Shown one piece after another: positions 16,511 through 26,390 of a stretch of 64,000 nt of DNA. The stretch spans positions 1,054,001 through 1,118,000 of the forward strand of contig JADJBB010000021.1 in the NCBI GenBank assembly GCA_016703965.1, read 5' to 3'. A program made the translations under genes and the position numbers. Within the stretch, counting starts at the first letter, position 1, and each line of letters opens with the position of its first letter. Below the pieces are notes generated by a model, which did no database searches, had not been told where the DNA came from, and worked only from the letters and a program-made list of their open reading frames with translations. Origin of the DNA: Acidobacteriota bacterium. Lineage in GTDB: Bacteria > Acidobacteriota > Blastocatellia > Pyrinomonadales > Pyrinomonadaceae.

Positions 16511-17233
16511 ATGGATCTAAATGGAAAGACTTGTTTGGTTTTCGGTGCCGGGAGAGGGATCGGCCGGCGTGTCGCCGGGCTTTTTTCGAATGCGGGGGCA
16601 AATATTGTGGTCAGCTCCAGGACCGAAAGCGACCTTCATGAGCTGGAATTTCAGTTGAACGCTGAGGGCAATCCCAACGTTCTTTCAGTTGCGGCGGATG
16701 CTGCGGATAGAGATGAGGTGGACAAAGTCGTAAGTGCTGCGATCGGCAAATTCGGCTCGATCGACTACCTTGTCCACGCCGCCGGTTTAGGGATCCTGAA
16801 GCCTTTCGGAGAACTGACCGCAGCCGATCTAGATACGCTGTTAAATGCAAATGTGCGATCGGCGTTCAACGTATTTCAGGCGGTTCTGCCGCAGATGAGC
16901 GAGCAGAAATTCGGCCGTGTCGTGGCCTTTCCGGGCATTCTCGGCAAGGCTCCGATGATGCAGGCCGCTGGATATTGTGCAGCGAAATACGCGTTGACCG
17001 GCATGGTCAAATGCCTTGCTCAGGAATACAAGAGGTTCGGTATTCGTTTTAGCCTAATGCACTTGGGCGGCGTCGATTCTACCTTCTGGGATGACATCAC
17101 GATGCGTGTCGACCGCACGAAAATGCTGACGGTCGATGCGGCAGCAAATGCAGCATTCTTTGCTGCTACGCAGGAAGGCGAAGGCGTCATGGCTGAGGTC
17201 GTCCTGATGCCTGAATCGCACCAGTTGGTGTAG
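16511..17233 (+). CDS. Short-chain dehydrogenase/reductase lacking the canonical serine
   Basis: 240 aa from ATG 16511 (AGGAG at 16495-16499); a GTG at 16499 is less likely. The Rossmann motif is GAGRGIGR, followed by AADAADRDEV, HAAGLG (NAG-like) and the YCAAK active site (Y155, K159). Thirteen residues before the tyrosine, where classical SDRs carry the catalytic serine, the sequence is glycine (FPGILGKAPMMQAAGY). Activity may therefore be reduced or altered. It sits after the HDOD gene. The substrate is not predictable. The family acts on alcohols, ketones or sugar derivatives with NAD(P)H. Confidence 0.82.
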   Translation: MDLNGKTCLVFGAGRGIGRRVAGLFSNAGANIVVSSRTESDLHELEFQLNAEGNPNVLSVAADAADRDEVDKVVSAAIGKFGSIDYLVHAAGLGILKPFGELTAADLDTLLNANVRSAFNVFQAVLPQMSEQKFGRVVAFPGILGKAPMMQAAGYCAAKYALTGMVKCLAQEYKRFGIRFSLMHLGGVDSTFWDDITMRVDRTKMLTVDAAANAAFFAATQEGEGVMAEVVLMPESHQLV

Positions 17234-17303
17234 AAAATTCGCCTAGACAGCTTTATTTTGCTAAGATTCGCCCTTGGCTTTTTAATACCAAGCGGAGAGT
17301 TTA

Positions 17304-18404
17304 GTGAACAGTCTCGTCTTCTCAAACATGCTTCATCGCCCGGCTCGAACGGCCGTGAGCGTCATTGGTATCGGCATCGGCATTCTGCTGATCGTCTTTA
17401 CTGTGGGCCTTGCGAACGGCAGCCTGCGGGAACGCGCCGACCGTGACAAGAACGTCGGGGCCGAGTTGATGTTCGTCGCAGAGGGGAGTTGGGGAATGAG
17501 CGGAACCGAGCTTCGGCTGCCGGTCAGCTTGAAGCCGGACATCGAGAAGGTCGAAGGCGTTGCGGTCGCAATTCCGCTCGCTCAGAAAAGTGTTCCCGCG
17601 ACCGACGGCTTGACAGGCAATCGGCTTTTGGACGGCATTAATTTTGACGAATATGCCGCGATGGCCGGTCTGCAGATCGTTCAGGGCCGGAAGTTTACCG
17701 ACGGCGCCGACGAAATGATGTCAGATTCCGCGTGGCTCGAACGCCGGAAGCTGAAAATAGGCGACAAATTTCAGATCTACGAGCGAGATTTCACCGTTGT
17801 CGGCACCTACGAACCGAGTGCCGGAGCTCGCATCAAGATCCCGCTTTCAACGATGCAGTCCCAACTTGGTGCTGAGGGGCGAGCCTCGGCATTTCTGATA
17901 AAGCTCAAGGACGGCTTCTCGGCCGATGTCGTCGCACCGGCTCTTTTGCAAAAGCTTCCGGGCAATCAGGCAGTTCGTACGAGCGAACTCGAAGAGCTTT
18001 ATATGCAGGGTGTTCCGGCGTTGAACGTATTTCTCAACGTCGTCATCGGCGTCGCGGCGGCGATCAGCGGGCTGATAATTTTGCTTACCATGTACACGAC
18101 CGTTACCGAACGCACAAGGCAGATCGGCGTACTGAAATCGCTCGGAATGTCTAATTTCGGCATCGGCTGGACGATCGTGCAGGAAGCGATCCTCATCAGC
18201 ATTGGCGGCGTAGTTTTCGGTGTCGCGGCAACGTATGTATTAAAACTTGCTCTTGGGAAATGGTCCACGCTTACCGTCGCAATTGAACCGAGGGTAGTCC
18301 TCACGATAGTTGTTATCGGGGTTGCGAGCGGTATCGTGGGAGCTCTTTATCCCGGAATGCGAGCTGCCAGGCTCGATCCGGTCGAAGCTCTGAATTACGA
18401 TTAG
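17304..18404 (+). CDS. FtsX-family ABC transporter permease
   Basis: 366 aa from GTG 17304 with GGAG seven bases upstream. It has one N-terminal helix (TAVSVIGIGIGILLIVFTVGLANG), a periplasmic domain, and three C-terminal helices with the conserved TMYTTVTERTRQIGVLKSLGMSNFGI segment, ending PGMRAARLDPVEALNYD. This is the minimal DevC/MacB-like permease layout. No ATPase is adjacent. Its stop at 18402-18404 directly abuts the stop of the convergent gene at 18405, with no intergenic DNA. Confidence 0.83.
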   Translation: MNSLVFSNMLHRPARTAVSVIGIGIGILLIVFTVGLANGSLRERADRDKNVGAELMFVAEGSWGMSGTELRLPVSLKPDIEKVEGVAVAIPLAQKSVPATDGLTGNRLLDGINFDEYAAMAGLQIVQGRKFTDGADEMMSDSAWLERRKLKIGDKFQIYERDFTVVGTYEPSAGARIKIPLSTMQSQLGAEGRASAFLIKLKDGFSADVVAPALLQKLPGNQAVRTSELEELYMQGVPALNVFLNVVIGVAAAISGLIILLTMYTTVTERTRQIGVLKSLGMSNFGIGWTIVQEAILISIGGVVFGVAATYVLKLALGKWSTLTVAIEPRVVLTIVVIGVASGIVGALYPGMRAARLDPVEALNYD

Positions 18405-20111
18405 TTACTGCCTAGCGATCACGTGCATCGAGGCCGATTGAGCTGCGTCAAGTTTGTAGATACGGGCGGCTCTGATGCCTTTCAGTTTGATCTCGATCGG
18501 CGTCACAGGCGAGCTGTTCAGAAGCGTGACGAACGGAGTATTGCTGAAATAACGCCTGCCTTCTACCAGAACCACCAGATCTCCCGTATTTAGCGTCAGC
18601 ACCGCAGTTTTATCGGAAAGCGATACGAAATTGATATCACTTCGTCCTATCTTTTCCGCGTAATGTGCAAAGACCGTCGGCGTCTCGCAGGCGACGATGG
18701 CGTTCGGCCGGGCGTTGGCGGCGATCGCTGTTACCACATCCATCGAGGCCGCGTCGTAGAATTCATCGTGCGGAAAATAGGAACCTGCCGCAGCCATTCC
18801 GCCGCCGATCTTGTTGGTAAAGAGCCTGAAATGCGGAGCCACCGCGAGCGAGTTTGTAAGCTGCGTCGCCACGACGCCGACTAGCAGGACGGCTTGGGCT
18901 AAGCCCGCCGCTTGAGAATTACTCAAAACCTTCTCCGTCAGCCATTTCGCCGCAAAATAAAAGCCGACGGCAGCGACGATCGCCAGAAGCGGCTCGACGA
19001 AAGTGAAGTACCGCGTAAACTTTCCGCCCAGAAATGTGAACGGCAGAAACCACATGAATGCCCAGAAAAAGATCAGAAATCTGCCGTCGCCGAGTTTCCG
19101 GCGGAACATGAACGGGAGGCCGATCAAAAAAAGTACAAGGATCGGTAGAGTCGTTTTGACCGCCATAAAGACGTAATAGAACGTCCACGGAACCCCGGCG
19201 AGCCAGGCACTCATTTTGTTCGTGTAGAGATCACCCCAGAATTCGTAGCTGTCATGCCCGATACGGCTCTCGCTGGAAAATTTCAGCATTTCACGCCAGG
19301 TGTCCGGCAGTACGATCGTTGGATTCAGGACAAGGAACGCTATACCCATGACCGTAATGAACTTGACCCACCGAACCGGTTCCATTCGCCATTTAGTAGC
19401 GGGAATATATTGGAAGATTATGTAATAAGCACCGACGATCGACAGCAAATGCGGGTAATATTTTGACGCCATCAGGCCCGCAAAACTCGCGGCTGCCGCC
19501 CAGGCGTACCAGGTCCAATTTGTACTTCCTCGCTCCGCTTTGGTCTGGCCGCGAACCCAAAAGAACATCGTCAATAAAAAGAAAAACAGCACGAAGCTGT
19601 CTTCTTTTGCGATGCGGTCAAAACCGATAGCCATTGGTTCGAGCGTCCAAAATATCGCCGAGACCAGGCCAATGCTCCGGCCGAACAGTTCCGATACCAG
19701 CAGAAAGATCAACAGTGCGGAAAAAGTGCCGACGAGAGCAATGGGGAATCGCAAAGCGCCCTCTTCCGAAATTGGAACGCCGGCGATCTGGCTGAGCTTT
19801 TCCGCGGCCGTGATACTGACGGTCTGAACCCCTTTCATCAGGAAAGGATGTTCTCCGTTCTTTCCCGAAAGGCCGTTCTGGCGATACTCGGCAACGGTCT
19901 GAAGTTTGTTGAGCTCGTCCTCGCCCAGGCTCTCAGCACCGAGCTGATAAACCCGGAGGCCAAAGCCGATCAACATAAAAAATGCAAGGATCAGTGCGGC
20001 GATCTTTTTATTTTTTGCGAAAAAAAGTTCGTCAGAGAACTGTTCGGGGCGGATACCCGCAGTCATGGTAGGAAGAGGTTGCTCAGACAATTTCTTTTTA
20101 TAACGCTCCAA
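18405..20111 (-). CDS. GT39/ArnT-like membrane glycosyltransferase
   Basis: 568 aa, polytopic. After helix 1 (ALILAFFMLIGFGLRVYQL) comes the periplasmic loop LGAESLGEDELNKLQ, with the acidic ED pair expected in GT-C enzymes of the PMT/ArnT group. Further features are the GFDRIAKEDSFVLFFFLLTMFFW region and many helices, with FLGGKFTRYFTFVEPLLAIVAA close to the end of the membrane part. A soluble C-terminal domain of about 160 residues follows. The enzyme would move a sugar from polyprenyl phosphate to a lipid or protein on the periplasmic side. Donor and acceptor are unknown. It is monocistronic and convergent with the FtsX gene. Confidence 0.75.
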   Translation of the reverse strand: MERYKKKLSEQPLPTMTAGIRPEQFSDELFFAKNKKIAALILAFFMLIGFGLRVYQLGAESLGEDELNKLQTVAEYRQNGLSGKNGEHPFLMKGVQTVSITAAEKLSQIAGVPISEEGALRFPIALVGTFSALLIFLLVSELFGRSIGLVSAIFWTLEPMAIGFDRIAKEDSFVLFFFLLTMFFWVRGQTKAERGSTNWTWYAWAAAASFAGLMASKYYPHLLSIVGAYYIIFQYIPATKWRMEPVRWVKFITVMGIAFLVLNPTIVLPDTWREMLKFSSESRIGHDSYEFWGDLYTNKMSAWLAGVPWTFYYVFMAVKTTLPILVLFLIGLPFMFRRKLGDGRFLIFFWAFMWFLPFTFLGGKFTRYFTFVEPLLAIVAAVGFYFAAKWLTEKVLSNSQAAGLAQAVLLVGVVATQLTNSLAVAPHFRLFTNKIGGGMAAAGSYFPHDEFYDAASMDVVTAIAANARPNAIVACETPTVFAHYAEKIGRSDINFVSLSDKTAVLTLNTGDLVVLVEGRRYFSNTPFVTLLNSSPVTPIEIKLKGIRAARIYKLDAAQSASMHVIARQ

Positions 20112-20268
20112 AGGTAGTCGGATCTGTTAGATAAATAACGCTGGATCCGGTCAATACGACGAGTCAAAAGCTGAGTTTGAAGATTATCCGATTGGCACGA
20201 CTGCTGTCAAAACTTATGACATCGATGTTAATTACGTGGTATTATTTTTAGATGTTTTGCCTGATCGG

Positions 20269-20451
20269 ATGGGGCATATCGGGGAGCGGTTTGGAGTCTT
20301 GTTGAAGATAATTGCAGCGGTTCTATTAGGCATTTGGCTCGTATTGGTGCTGCTTGGTAAGGGCGGTTTCGTACACCTTCTGCTGTTAAATGGGATGGGC
20401 GTCGCAGCCGTCGAGGCGATGACCATATACCGCACTCGAATGTCAGCCTGA
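20269..20451 (+). CDS. Small membrane protein (60 aa), lmo0937/DUF5670-like
   Basis: From ATG 20269 the product is MGHIGERFGVLLKIIAAVLL onward. It has two hydrophobic stretches separated by LGKGGFVHLLLL and ends YRTRMSA. A 'helix - GGF(V/I)H - helix' layout is that of the tiny lmo0937-type membrane proteins that are widespread and of unknown function. The resemblance is by eye. No strong ribosome site is visible, and a GTG at 20236 is an alternative start. It lies alone between the divergent GT39 gene and the exported pair at 20576. Confidence 0.45.
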   Translation: MGHIGERFGVLLKIIAAVLLGIWLVLVLLGKGGFVHLLLLNGMGVAAVEAMTIYRTRMSA

Positions 20452-20575
20452 ATCCTTATCGAACGTTTTGGGCTATACTGGCATCAGACCGCTATTCGTC
20501 GAAACATTCTGCTTTGCAGCACTGTAACATCCTCCTGAATGGTTAGAGTAGATATTTGTCGGGTAAATTTCCGCG

Positions 20576-22627
20576 ATGAAGTTGATCAGAACAGCACTAG
20601 AGATACAGGCATTTCGCCCATTGGCGGTGCTCTTTCTTGTCTTATCGTTGTGGTTCTCAGCACTCCCGACGATCGCTGCTGCTCAAACGACCGCTCCTCT
20701 GGAACCAATTGTTCCGGATAAGCCCGTTGAGGAGAACACAGGATTCAGAGTAGAAAAGGTGACGGTTGCGGGCGGATCCGAACTGATAACGATCTTCGCT
20801 CGCCGCACTTACTACGATGGCCCGATGCAGGGGCCGGTGAGCGATATTCCGCTCGTGAGTGTACTTCGCGACACTCTTGGAGACGACAAGCCTGAAAACG
20901 ACAGGCTGCGTTACGTATGGATGCTGACGCATACCGAGCCTACGTTCAGGCAGAAACTCGGGGCTCATATCCCTTTCTTATATACCCGGACCTCAAACAA
21001 GAACAAGATCGGTTCAGAACCGCCGCCTCCGGTAATTGATCTGAGCAAAACCAATGAAGCGGTTTGGAATCAGGTCTTCTGGGCGGTGTTCAAACGGCTT
21101 TTATTTGGTGACATCGGCCTCGGTATCAAGGCTTCAGGCCTCCAGTACAATCAAAATAAGGTCGATTACCGGCGTTCAGGTATAGCGGCCGCCGCCGCGG
21201 TGCTTTCGCTCTATCAGGAAACCGAAGGAGCAAAGATCCTTACGGAGGCAGAGTTAAAAGACATTCAGGCCCGGTTCTTCCTTACGGAAAAGCCGCTGGG
21301 CTGGCACATGCAGAGCGAGAACCTGGGCCGCGTTTATAACAAGGAAACGACACTCTTACGCGACTATCGTGGTCATAACTGGGAACTTCTTAGACAATAT
21401 TCAGAGGCACAAGGACTTTACTTTGAACCACTTGAGATGTCTGATGGTTCAGCTCGTCATGCCATCGTTTGGGTTGCGGCATCTGATCTTCAGGCGAATA
21501 AAGGCAGAAAATTTGACAAGCGTTTTTTGAATTTCAAGAATCCCTGGACGGATAGTGCTTTGTTGGATTGGAAGGGCTATTCGGAGGTGCGATGGTATGA
21601 CGCCGAAGACCGCGAGGTAGCTCCTGAAACACCGGGAGCTCATCCAAAGACGATGATCCCACTCGCCATCTACGGTCTTGATCATCCAAAAATTCCGGTG
21701 ATCCTGGTCGACTTTCGCGATAGCGGAAACCCTAAATTTCGTGAAATAACGAGACGCGTGCTCAACGATCTGACCGGAAATGTGCTGTCGCTCTCGAAAT
21801 TTGGAGGGCTTCCGTTCTTTTTCGGCCGTTTCATTTATGATTTCGTGACAGGGCGGCGGGGAGCAGATCTTAATCAGGCATCACGCCTTCGCGCTTATTC
21901 ACAACTTAAGCTGCTGGTCGCTCTGGACAACTCACTCGATCCGGAGCTGAAAGACGAAATATCGGAAAGGATCGAATCGGCCACATTGAATCCGATGCAG
22001 AACGACGGCGATGTCGAGGCTCGAATTGCTCGTGCTCAGTACGAAAATCTTCTGGCCTTTGCCAGTGATCCGGCCGGCCTCGCGAAAAAGGTAACTGACG
22101 ATCGACGCGAGGAAATGACCAGGTTGAAGCACGGCGGCAAGACCCGAGCGCTGATAGCGTTAGGCCGCGTCTTTTCGCTTGGGCTTTATACTCATCGTGA
22201 AAAGGATTCGCCCGAGATGATGGCTCAGCTCGATATTCGCCGGCAGCTTGATTTTCACGAGCGCTTCTTGCGCGAGGTAGCCTTCACTTCTGCCGATCCG
22301 GAGATTGACAGCAAGCCGGAGGAAATAAAACGATCGCTCACCTTTGTTGCTCATAACGGTTCATCTGCCGAGGCCAAAACAACGCGTGCCCTCGCTAAGA
22401 TCTTTTCGATCAGCAAGAATGACGATATACAAACGCTCTGCCTTATGAGCCTTTATCGTATCAATAGTTCCGCGGCTAAGAATGAGCTGCTCGCTATCTA
22501 CAAAAATGCCACGACCGCCGAGCGTTGGCGTGACACCTCGGCCCGCTTTTTGCGGCTTGCCTTGAAAGAGGGCCAGCGTATGTCGGTCCGTGATGCCCGG
22601 TTGATCGCCAATATTGCTGCCAACTGA
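20576..22627 (+). CDS. Large exported protein of unknown function (683 aa)
   Basis: Residues 1-36 form a signal peptide (AVLFLVLSLWFSALPTIAAAQ). The remaining 645 residues form a soluble protein with mixed alpha/beta character. I see no named domain, metal motif or membrane helix. Segments such as MIPLAIYGLDHPKIPVILVDFRDSGNP and the helical C-terminal third suggest two domains. It is followed after 23 bp by a secreted phosphodiesterase/alkaline-phosphatase-superfamily gene. The pair is likely an operon, and the unknown protein may be its periplasmic partner. Confidence 0.65.
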   Translation: MKLIRTALEIQAFRPLAVLFLVLSLWFSALPTIAAAQTTAPLEPIVPDKPVEENTGFRVEKVTVAGGSELITIFARRTYYDGPMQGPVSDIPLVSVLRDTLGDDKPENDRLRYVWMLTHTEPTFRQKLGAHIPFLYTRTSNKNKIGSEPPPPVIDLSKTNEAVWNQVFWAVFKRLLFGDIGLGIKASGLQYNQNKVDYRRSGIAAAAAVLSLYQETEGAKILTEAELKDIQARFFLTEKPLGWHMQSENLGRVYNKETTLLRDYRGHNWELLRQYSEAQGLYFEPLEMSDGSARHAIVWVAASDLQANKGRKFDKRFLNFKNPWTDSALLDWKGYSEVRWYDAEDREVAPETPGAHPKTMIPLAIYGLDHPKIPVILVDFRDSGNPKFREITRRVLNDLTGNVLSLSKFGGLPFFFGRFIYDFVTGRRGADLNQASRLRAYSQLKLLVALDNSLDPELKDEISERIESATLNPMQNDGDVEARIARAQYENLLAFASDPAGLAKKVTDDRREEMTRLKHGGKTRALIALGRVFSLGLYTHREKDSPEMMAQLDIRRQLDFHERFLREVAFTSADPEIDSKPEEIKRSLTFVAHNGSSAEAKTTRALAKIFSISKNDDIQTLCLMSLYRINSSAAKNELLAIYKNATTAERWRDTSARFLRLALKEGQRMSVRDARLIANIAAN

Positions 22628-22650
22628 TCTTTATTATCCCCTCAGGACAC

Positions 22651-25137
22651 ATGACGTTTCGATCAAGAACTAATTCAGCACTTCTCTTTCTATTTCTCCT
22701 ATCGGCGCTCGTGTTTTCTGCAAGCGCCCAAGGGGTAAAGCGTTTGGTGGTTGTAAAGATCGACGGGCTCCCGGCTTATTATGTTGACCGCTTCGCAAAA
22801 CAGACCGATCCTTCGACAGGTAGATCGATACTGCCGTGGTTCGAAGAGGTTTTTTACAATGGCGGGACGCGCGTTCCCAATTTTTACACCCGCGGCATGA
22901 GCCTGTCAGGGCCATCGTGGGGCCAGATCGATTCCGGCCAGCACCTTCAGATAAAGGGAAATGTTGAATACGACCGCTATACCCTGCATGCCTATGACTA
23001 CCTGAACTTTCTACCCTACTACATCAATTATGGCCTGAATAAGAAGGTGGATATGCCGGCAATGGAGGTGATGGACCAGCTCGGGATACCCGTACTTACT
23101 GATGCCTTCGATTATGAGAAGCGCTACACCAGTCAGCAGCTCTATCAGAGAGGGAACAGCTGGGATGTTCTTGCCAGCGGATTTGTAAAGCTTTACCCGG
23201 GAACGCCCAGTGATTTCATTGACGAGTGGACCATCGGGCTGAATTTTCGCAAGGTAACCGTTGATCAGGCGGAACGCGATATTCTCGGGAAGCTCGTAAA
23301 ACGAGATCACATTGACTATTACGATTACTATGACGTGTCGTTTGACCACGTGTCGCACCACAACAACGATCCTCAGTCGCGTCTCTCGGCACTTAAGGAT
23401 CTTGACCGCCTGATCGGCCGGATCTGGGTCGCGATCCAATCGTCGGGCCGGGCGTCAGAAACTGCTCTTGTCCTGATTTCCGATCATGGCTTCAACTCGG
23501 AAGAAAAGGTATACAGCCAAGGGTTCAACCTCGTCAAACTGCTCGCCAGTGCTCAAGGCGGCGGGCACCATGTAATAACGAAACGCCGCCTGATGCTCGA
23601 CTACTCGGTTAAGGGGATCTATCCGCTCGTTCCTCTCATCAAGACATCTTCCGAAGATTCGTACTATCTAAAAGGCCGCTCGAGCGATTATCCTACAGCA
23701 CTTGTGGACTTTGACGGGAACGAGCGCTCGTCGATCCACCTTCGCAACAGCGATCTGAACACCCTGCACATTCTCTTGCAGCAGCTCAAACAAAACCGCC
23801 TGGCTCCCGAAATGAAAAAGGCTGTCGCCGATGCCTTTTTCGATATTATCGAGGAACATCGCGGTGAGTGGCGGCAAACCGCTGATGAGGTTGAAGAGGA
23901 GATCGAAGCGCTTCAACGATGGATCGAGGTTCAAAAGCCTATCGTGGCGGCGATCCCAAAGAAATTCACGCCGGAAGAGGCGGCTCGGGGCATTGATGAA
24001 AAATCCAGACGTCTGGCATCACTTACCCAAATAGCCATCGAGACCGAATCAGATTTTCGCAAATACGTCTCGACTCTCCGGGCTCTATCAGGCTTGCGGC
24101 GGGATGCGTTTGATCCAAAGAAGATCGATGTAGAAGACGTGATCCCGCCCGGAGCGATGGGAGATTCGAACACCATCAACCAACTCCAGAATTACGTCGT
24201 TGGCGTCGCAGCCGAGGGACTGACGCTGAACTCGAAAAAAGAACTTGACCTTGACCGCAGCTTCGCCAGGGTCAATTATCTTGAACTCCTCCACAACCAG
24301 CGGGTCAGAAATAACGTTCAGCCCACGGTCAGCAATCGCCCGGTAGATTTTGTTGCGGTCAGGGTTCCGCTTGATTCAGTAATGGATTCGATACCGGACG
24401 GTACAAAGCCGACCGAGGACCCGATCTGGCTTTTCGGCGGGCCGGACAAGCAGGCATTGCTATTGGCGTCAGAAGCGGATGACGGATCGCGTTCTTACCG
24501 CTATGTGCCGATCGCACGCCTCAGGCAGGACTCGCAAGGTAAGACCACGTTTCTGATGAAGGACTGGGCTGCAGGGTTTCCGCTTAAGTACTTTGAGGAT
24601 GAAAATTTCGGAGTTTCACGTTCGGTACGTGCGGCCTGGCTTGGAGAATGGCACACTGAGCTTGAATGGCTCAACGCCGCTCATAAGACCCAATATTCCA
24701 ACGCGATCATCGGCCTTAACGAACAACTCGACCGGCATCCGGTCTTTGGCGACGAGGGCAAGGAGATCACCGCCGACGAAAAACTGATCCGGCGATTTCG
24801 CCAGCGGCAGCGTCATCTGACCGAGGCAGACCTGCTGATCCTCGCGAACGATCATTGGAATTTTGACGTTCGCGGATTCAATCCCGGCGGCAACCACGGC
24901 TCATTTTTCCGCGTATCTACAAATTCGACATTTATGATCGCAGGCGGTGCGAATACAGGAATTCCACGCGGCCTCGCGGTGGAACAGCCGTACGACAGCC
25001 TCAGCTTTATGCCGACGCTGATGAAATTAATGGGTAAGATAGATGATGACAATCAGCCCAATGCTGAATTGAAGCAGCGTGGTTTCCGGCGTTTTCCCGG
25101 TCGAGTTATAAAGGAAATTACAGCTCCCGGGAAGTGA
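22651..25137 (+). CDS. Exported alkaline-phosphatase-superfamily enzyme (type I phosphodiesterase-like)
   Basis: 828 aa with a signal peptide (residues 1-27, ending SASAQ). Two-metal site elements are visible in order: D38 in VVVKIDGLPAYYV, the nucleophile region GMSLSGPSWGQIDSGQH, DVSFDHVSHHNND, ISDHGFNSEEK, and a final NPGGNHGSFF. This is the order of the nucleotide pyrophosphatase/phosphodiesterase branch. A helical insert of about 200 residues (about 370-560, rich in E/K/R) splits the catalytic core before the last His motif. The likely location is the periplasm or outside the cell. The substrate is unknown (a phosphodiester, phosphonate or sulfate is possible). It is the second gene of the pair starting at 20576. 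Confidence 0.75.
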   Translation: MTFRSRTNSALLFLFLLSALVFSASAQGVKRLVVVKIDGLPAYYVDRFAKQTDPSTGRSILPWFEEVFYNGGTRVPNFYTRGMSLSGPSWGQIDSGQHLQIKGNVEYDRYTLHAYDYLNFLPYYINYGLNKKVDMPAMEVMDQLGIPVLTDAFDYEKRYTSQQLYQRGNSWDVLASGFVKLYPGTPSDFIDEWTIGLNFRKVTVDQAERDILGKLVKRDHIDYYDYYDVSFDHVSHHNNDPQSRLSALKDLDRLIGRIWVAIQSSGRASETALVLISDHGFNSEEKVYSQGFNLVKLLASAQGGGHHVITKRRLMLDYSVKGIYPLVPLIKTSSEDSYYLKGRSSDYPTALVDFDGNERSSIHLRNSDLNTLHILLQQLKQNRLAPEMKKAVADAFFDIIEEHRGEWRQTADEVEEEIEALQRWIEVQKPIVAAIPKKFTPEEAARGIDEKSRRLASLTQIAIETESDFRKYVSTLRALSGLRRDAFDPKKIDVEDVIPPGAMGDSNTINQLQNYVVGVAAEGLTLNSKKELDLDRSFARVNYLELLHNQRVRNNVQPTVSNRPVDFVAVRVPLDSVMDSIPDGTKPTEDPIWLFGGPDKQALLLASEADDGSRSYRYVPIARLRQDSQGKTTFLMKDWAAGFPLKYFEDENFGVSRSVRAAWLGEWHTELEWLNAAHKTQYSNAIIGLNEQLDRHPVFGDEGKEITADEKLIRRFRQRQRHLTEADLLILANDHWNFDVRGFNPGGNHGSFFRVSTNSTFMIAGGANTGIPRGLAVEQPYDSLSFMPTLMKLMGKIDDDNQPNAELKQRGFRRFPGRVIKEITAPGK

Positions 25138-25139
25138 TC

Positions 25140-26228
25140 CTAGTCGTCGCCTTTCGCAATAATTTTTGATCCGCGAGCAGCTCCTCGCCAGAGCAAGACG
25201 ATGAGGCCGACGGTGGTCGAAAAGAGGATCGCTCCGCGCCTGACAAGAGCCAGAGACACACCAACGGCTGTAGCATAACCCAGCGTTTGCAAGATGAATT
25301 CGTTCCCGCCTTCGTAAGCTCCGATAGTTCCCGGTACGAAGCTAAATGCTACATTGATGACCTTTGTCAGGCTTTCAATGATCAGTGAGGTCGATATTGA
25401 GGCGTCGTAGCCAAGGAATTTCACCGCGAGGAATACTTCCGCCACGCTCAAGGCATGAACCGCTAGACTGATCCCGAAAACCTTGAAGAAATCTGCCGTT
25501 CGGTTGTGGTAAAACTGAAAAACGTTATTTTCGACCGCCAGGATGTGATGTTGCTTTCGCGCCAAAAATCCAGGTGCAATGCCTCGCTTTTCAAGAGCTT
25601 TGATCGTAGAGGTGAGCGGAGTTACGCGATATTTGATCGCGAGCGAGAGGCCGATAAAGCCGATGACCGAGAATGCGACGATCAGGATCAGGGCATTTTC
25701 GATCCCATTTCCGCCCGAACCGAACGCCGAGACGAGCGTCGCCACACCGGCGAGAATCACCAGGATCACTGTTAGATAATAGAGAATATTATCAATGATC
25801 ACTGCCGACGCTCCGTGCGTGAGCGTCAGATGCTTCTTGAGGAGCACTGCCTTGGTCGCGTCTCCTAAAAACGGGCCCGCAAACGAAAAAAAGTTTACTG
25901 CCTCGCCGCCAAATCGAGCTGCGACGACGCTCATGTACTTGCCATTGCGGTGTTCCGGTTCGATCGCCAGATATAAACTCGCCGCACGGCAGAAATGACG
26001 TGTTACATTGAGAGCAAGCACGGCGGCAAAGCCCCAGCCGACTTTCGCAAGCGAGTCGAGGATCTTTTGATAGCCGATCTCGTAAATAACGACGGCCAGC
26101 AGAACCAGACCAAGCAAAAACGTAATGCCCTGTATCCAGATAAGTACCTTTGTTTTATTAGATCTTGAACGAGCAGCGGGGAGTTCCGGTGGCGTTAAGT
26201 CGGATTGAAGGAAATTCTCGCTTTGCAT
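25140..26228 (-). CDS. LPG_synthase_TM / UPF0104-type membrane protein
   Basis: 362 aa from ATG 26228 (MQSENFLQSDLTPPELP); the longer frame to 26339 overlaps the divergent gene and is unlikely. About eight hydrophobic helices are visible. Family-like landmarks are NVTRHFCRAASLYLAIEPEHRN, RFGGEAVNFFSFAGPFLGDATKAVLL and SFVPGTIGAYEGGNEFIL. The family comprises the flippase half of lysylphosphatidylglycerol synthase and related polyprenyl-glycolipid flippases. With no catalytic domain attached, lipid or glycolipid translocation is the likely role. Its stop abuts the convergent phosphodiesterase gene. Confidence 0.78.
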   Translation of the reverse strand: MQSENFLQSDLTPPELPAARSRSNKTKVLIWIQGITFLLGLVLLAVVIYEIGYQKILDSLAKVGWGFAAVLALNVTRHFCRAASLYLAIEPEHRNGKYMSVVAARFGGEAVNFFSFAGPFLGDATKAVLLKKHLTLTHGASAVIIDNILYYLTVILVILAGVATLVSAFGSGGNGIENALILIVAFSVIGFIGLSLAIKYRVTPLTSTIKALEKRGIAPGFLARKQHHILAVENNVFQFYHNRTADFFKVFGISLAVHALSVAEVFLAVKFLGYDASISTSLIIESLTKVINVAFSFVPGTIGAYEGGNEFILQTLGYATAVGVSLALVRRGAILFSTTVGLIVLLWRGAARGSKIIAKGDD

Positions 26229-26390
26229 AGGTACTTCGATTAACGCTCGAACGCTCGAACTATTATAGCCGTTTTGGGACTCTAAACATAAATACCTTGC
26301 GCCACTGTGAGCTTTCAGGCACATACCGCTGGAACTCACTGGCTAATTCGCTTTTATTACAACGGGTTTAAACGCCCATCGCCGGCACGT

